DNA from: an uncultured Paracoccaceae bacterium
GTDB lineage: Bacteria > Pseudomonadota > Alphaproteobacteria > Rhodobacterales > Rhodobacteraceae
Direction: 5' to 3'
Assembly (NCBI GenBank): GCA_947492825.1
Contig: CANLNT010000002.1
Coordinates: 752,501 to 816,500, forward strand
Length of the DNA: 64,000 nucleotides
How positions within the stretch are numbered: position 1 is the first letter of the stretch; each line of letters begins with the position of its first letter. Positions 63,085 to 64,000 of this stretch are shown here, one piece after another. Below the pieces are notes generated by a model that was not told where the DNA came from, did no database searches, and was given only the letters and a program-made list of their open reading frames with translations. The position numbers and the translations under genes were made by a program.

Positions 63085-64000
63085 CTAAAGGCGTTCAATC
63101 GCCAGGGCAATGCCCTGCCCGCCACCGATGCACATGGTGATCAGCGCGCGCGTCCCGCCGGTACGTTCCAGCGCATACATCGCCTTGACCGTGATGATCA
63201 CGCCGGTGGCCCCGACCGGATGCCCCAGCGCAATCGCCCCGCCATCGGGGTTCACGCGGGCAGGGTCCAGCCCCAACTCTTTGCTGACGGCGAGGGCTTG
63301 CGCGGCGAAGGCTTCGTTACTTTCGATCACGTCGAAATCTGCGATGGTCAGCCCGGTTCGGTCCAGCAGATTGCGCACGGCAGGCACCGGGCCGATGCCC
63401 ATGACCTGAGGTCGCACACCGGCATGAGCATAGCCAAGGATACGGAATTTGGGCGTCAGCCCCGCTTTGGCCGCGGCATCCGCCGTGGCCAGCGTGATCG
63501 CCGCTGCCCCGTCATTAATGCCAGAGGCGTTGCCCGCCGTCACGGAGCCGTCTTTTTCGAACACCGGGCGCAGGCCTGCCAAAGTCTCACCCGTGGTTGC
63601 CTTGGGGTGTTCATCGGTCACGAAATCAATGGTGTCACGCTTCACCCGAACAGGTACAGGCGTAATCTGATCGGTAAAATGCCCGGCGGCAATCGCGGCA
63701 GCCGCCCGCTCTTGCGAGGTCAGCGCAAAGGCGTCCTGATCGGCGCGGCTGATCCCGTGTTCGCGGCTGACGTTTTCGGCCGTCACCCCCATGTGGCCGG
63801 TGCCAAAGGGGCAGTTAAGCGCGCCCAGCATCATATCGCGCGTCTTGACGTCGCCCATTTTGGCGCCCCAGCGGGCGTCTGACAGGATAAAGGGCGACCG
63901 CGACATGTTTTCGGCCCCACCGGCCAAGGCAAAATCGGCGTCGCCCAGTTGTAGGGCCTGCACCATCGACACGATGGCCTGCACGCCCGAGCCACACAGG
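63085..64000 (-). CDS. Acetyl-CoA acetyltransferase (thiolase), C-terminal part
   Basis: The last 305 codons of a thiolase; the N-terminus is beyond the right edge. The nucleophilic Cys of LCGSGVQA lies at the edge (63994-63996). Other catalytic segments are NEAFAAQALAVSKEL, the His in GGAIALGHPVGATG and the second Cys in CIGGGQGIALAIERL. Both condensing (acetoacetyl-CoA synthesis, for PHB or acetate assimilation) and beta-oxidation types look alike at this level; the AENMSRSPF segment favours an acetyl-CoA acetyltransferase. The stop lies 5 bp from the pbpC stop, convergent. Confidence 0.95.
   Translation of the reverse strand, partial: LCGSGVQAIVSMVQALQLGDADFALAGGAENMSRSPFILSDARWGAKMGDVKTRDMMLGALNCPFGTGHMGVTAENVSREHGISRADQDAFALTSQERAAAAIAAGHFTDQITPVPVRVKRDTIDFVTDEHPKATTGETLAGLRPVFEKDGSVTAGNASGINDGAAAITLATADAAAKAGLTPKFRILGYAHAGVRPQVMGIGPVPAVRNLLDRTGLTIADFDVIESNEAFAAQALAVSKELGLDPARVNPDGGAIALGHPVGATGVIITVKAMYALERTGGTRALITMCIGGGQGIALAIERL

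Noticed and set aside
1-64000. tRNA, rRNA, CRISPR, insertion sequence, integrase or prophage
   Set aside because: I looked for cloverleaf-like segments, regularly spaced repeats, transposase motifs and terminal inverted repeats and found none that I could support.

Overview
The window looks like chromosomal DNA from a high-GC alphaproteobacterium of the Rhodobacteraceae (Roseobacter/Rhodobacter group). The evidence is gene content and order: an RpoE/ChrR (ECF11-type) pair divergent from a five-gene lipid-modification operon as in Rhodobacter sphaeroides, a rsmB - heparinase II/III - purH - lspA - DUF3035 - M16 peptidase block, a VPLPA-type C-terminal sorting signal, a small RTX protein, a complete TRAP transporter, and an endonuclease-type MutL. 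No rRNA, tRNA, CRISPR array, prophage or transposase was seen. The two edges cut an aldehyde dehydrogenase (left) and a thiolase (right).

Layout. 1-4 kb: aldehyde dehydrogenase start, 1-Cys peroxiredoxin, a DnaB-like ATPase, an L,D-transpeptidase, and a divergent HxlR regulator/flavodoxin-like quinone reductase pair. 4-18.5 kb, mostly minus strand: pnp, rpsO, truB and rbfA in the classical order but pushed apart by inserted genes. The insertions are a TetR-linked membrane-protein operon, aquaporin, MFS transporter, quinoprotein-like beta-propeller, RTX protein, alpha/beta hydrolase, DUF1643 protein and an unrecognised patch at 15.7-17.3 kb. 18.5-31.4 kb, mostly plus strand: dapB, rsmB, heparinase-like gene, purH, lspA, phosphodiesterase, DUF3035 lipoprotein, an ECF sigma factor with a cysteine-bearing tail, a secreted SnoaL-like protein and an M16 peptidase pair. 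31.4-37.7 kb: NAD-dependent epimerase-like gene, mutL, rmuC, a lipoprotein and a fatty acid desaturase.

37.8-43.8 kb is the photooxidative stress locus: chrR and rpoE on the minus strand, and a plus-strand operon of amine-oxidase-like flavoprotein, DUF1365, GPH-type transporter, DUF3833 and SDR. In R. sphaeroides genes of this kind belong to the singlet-oxygen RpoE regulon and have been tied to furan fatty acid synthesis. 43.8-50.1 kb is a DctB-type kinase, a DctD-type regulator that has lost its GAFTGA loop, and a TRAP transporter (substrate-binding protein, small and large membrane subunits) with a strong hairpin after the binding-protein gene. 50-64 kb: lysine-forming saccharopine dehydrogenase-like gene, GST, histidine phosphatase, recQ, yaaA, a 1,802-residue alpha-2-macroglobulin coupled to pbpC, and the thiolase.

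The items I consider most worth following are the GAFTGA-less DctD-like regulator, the RpoE/ChrR lipid cluster (with a recognisable RpoE promoter that forces a new start for rpoE), the repeat-dense unrecognised patch at 15.7-17.3 kb, the TetR-controlled tandem membrane proteins with two matching operators, and three heptamers at exact 11-bp spacing upstream of yaaA.
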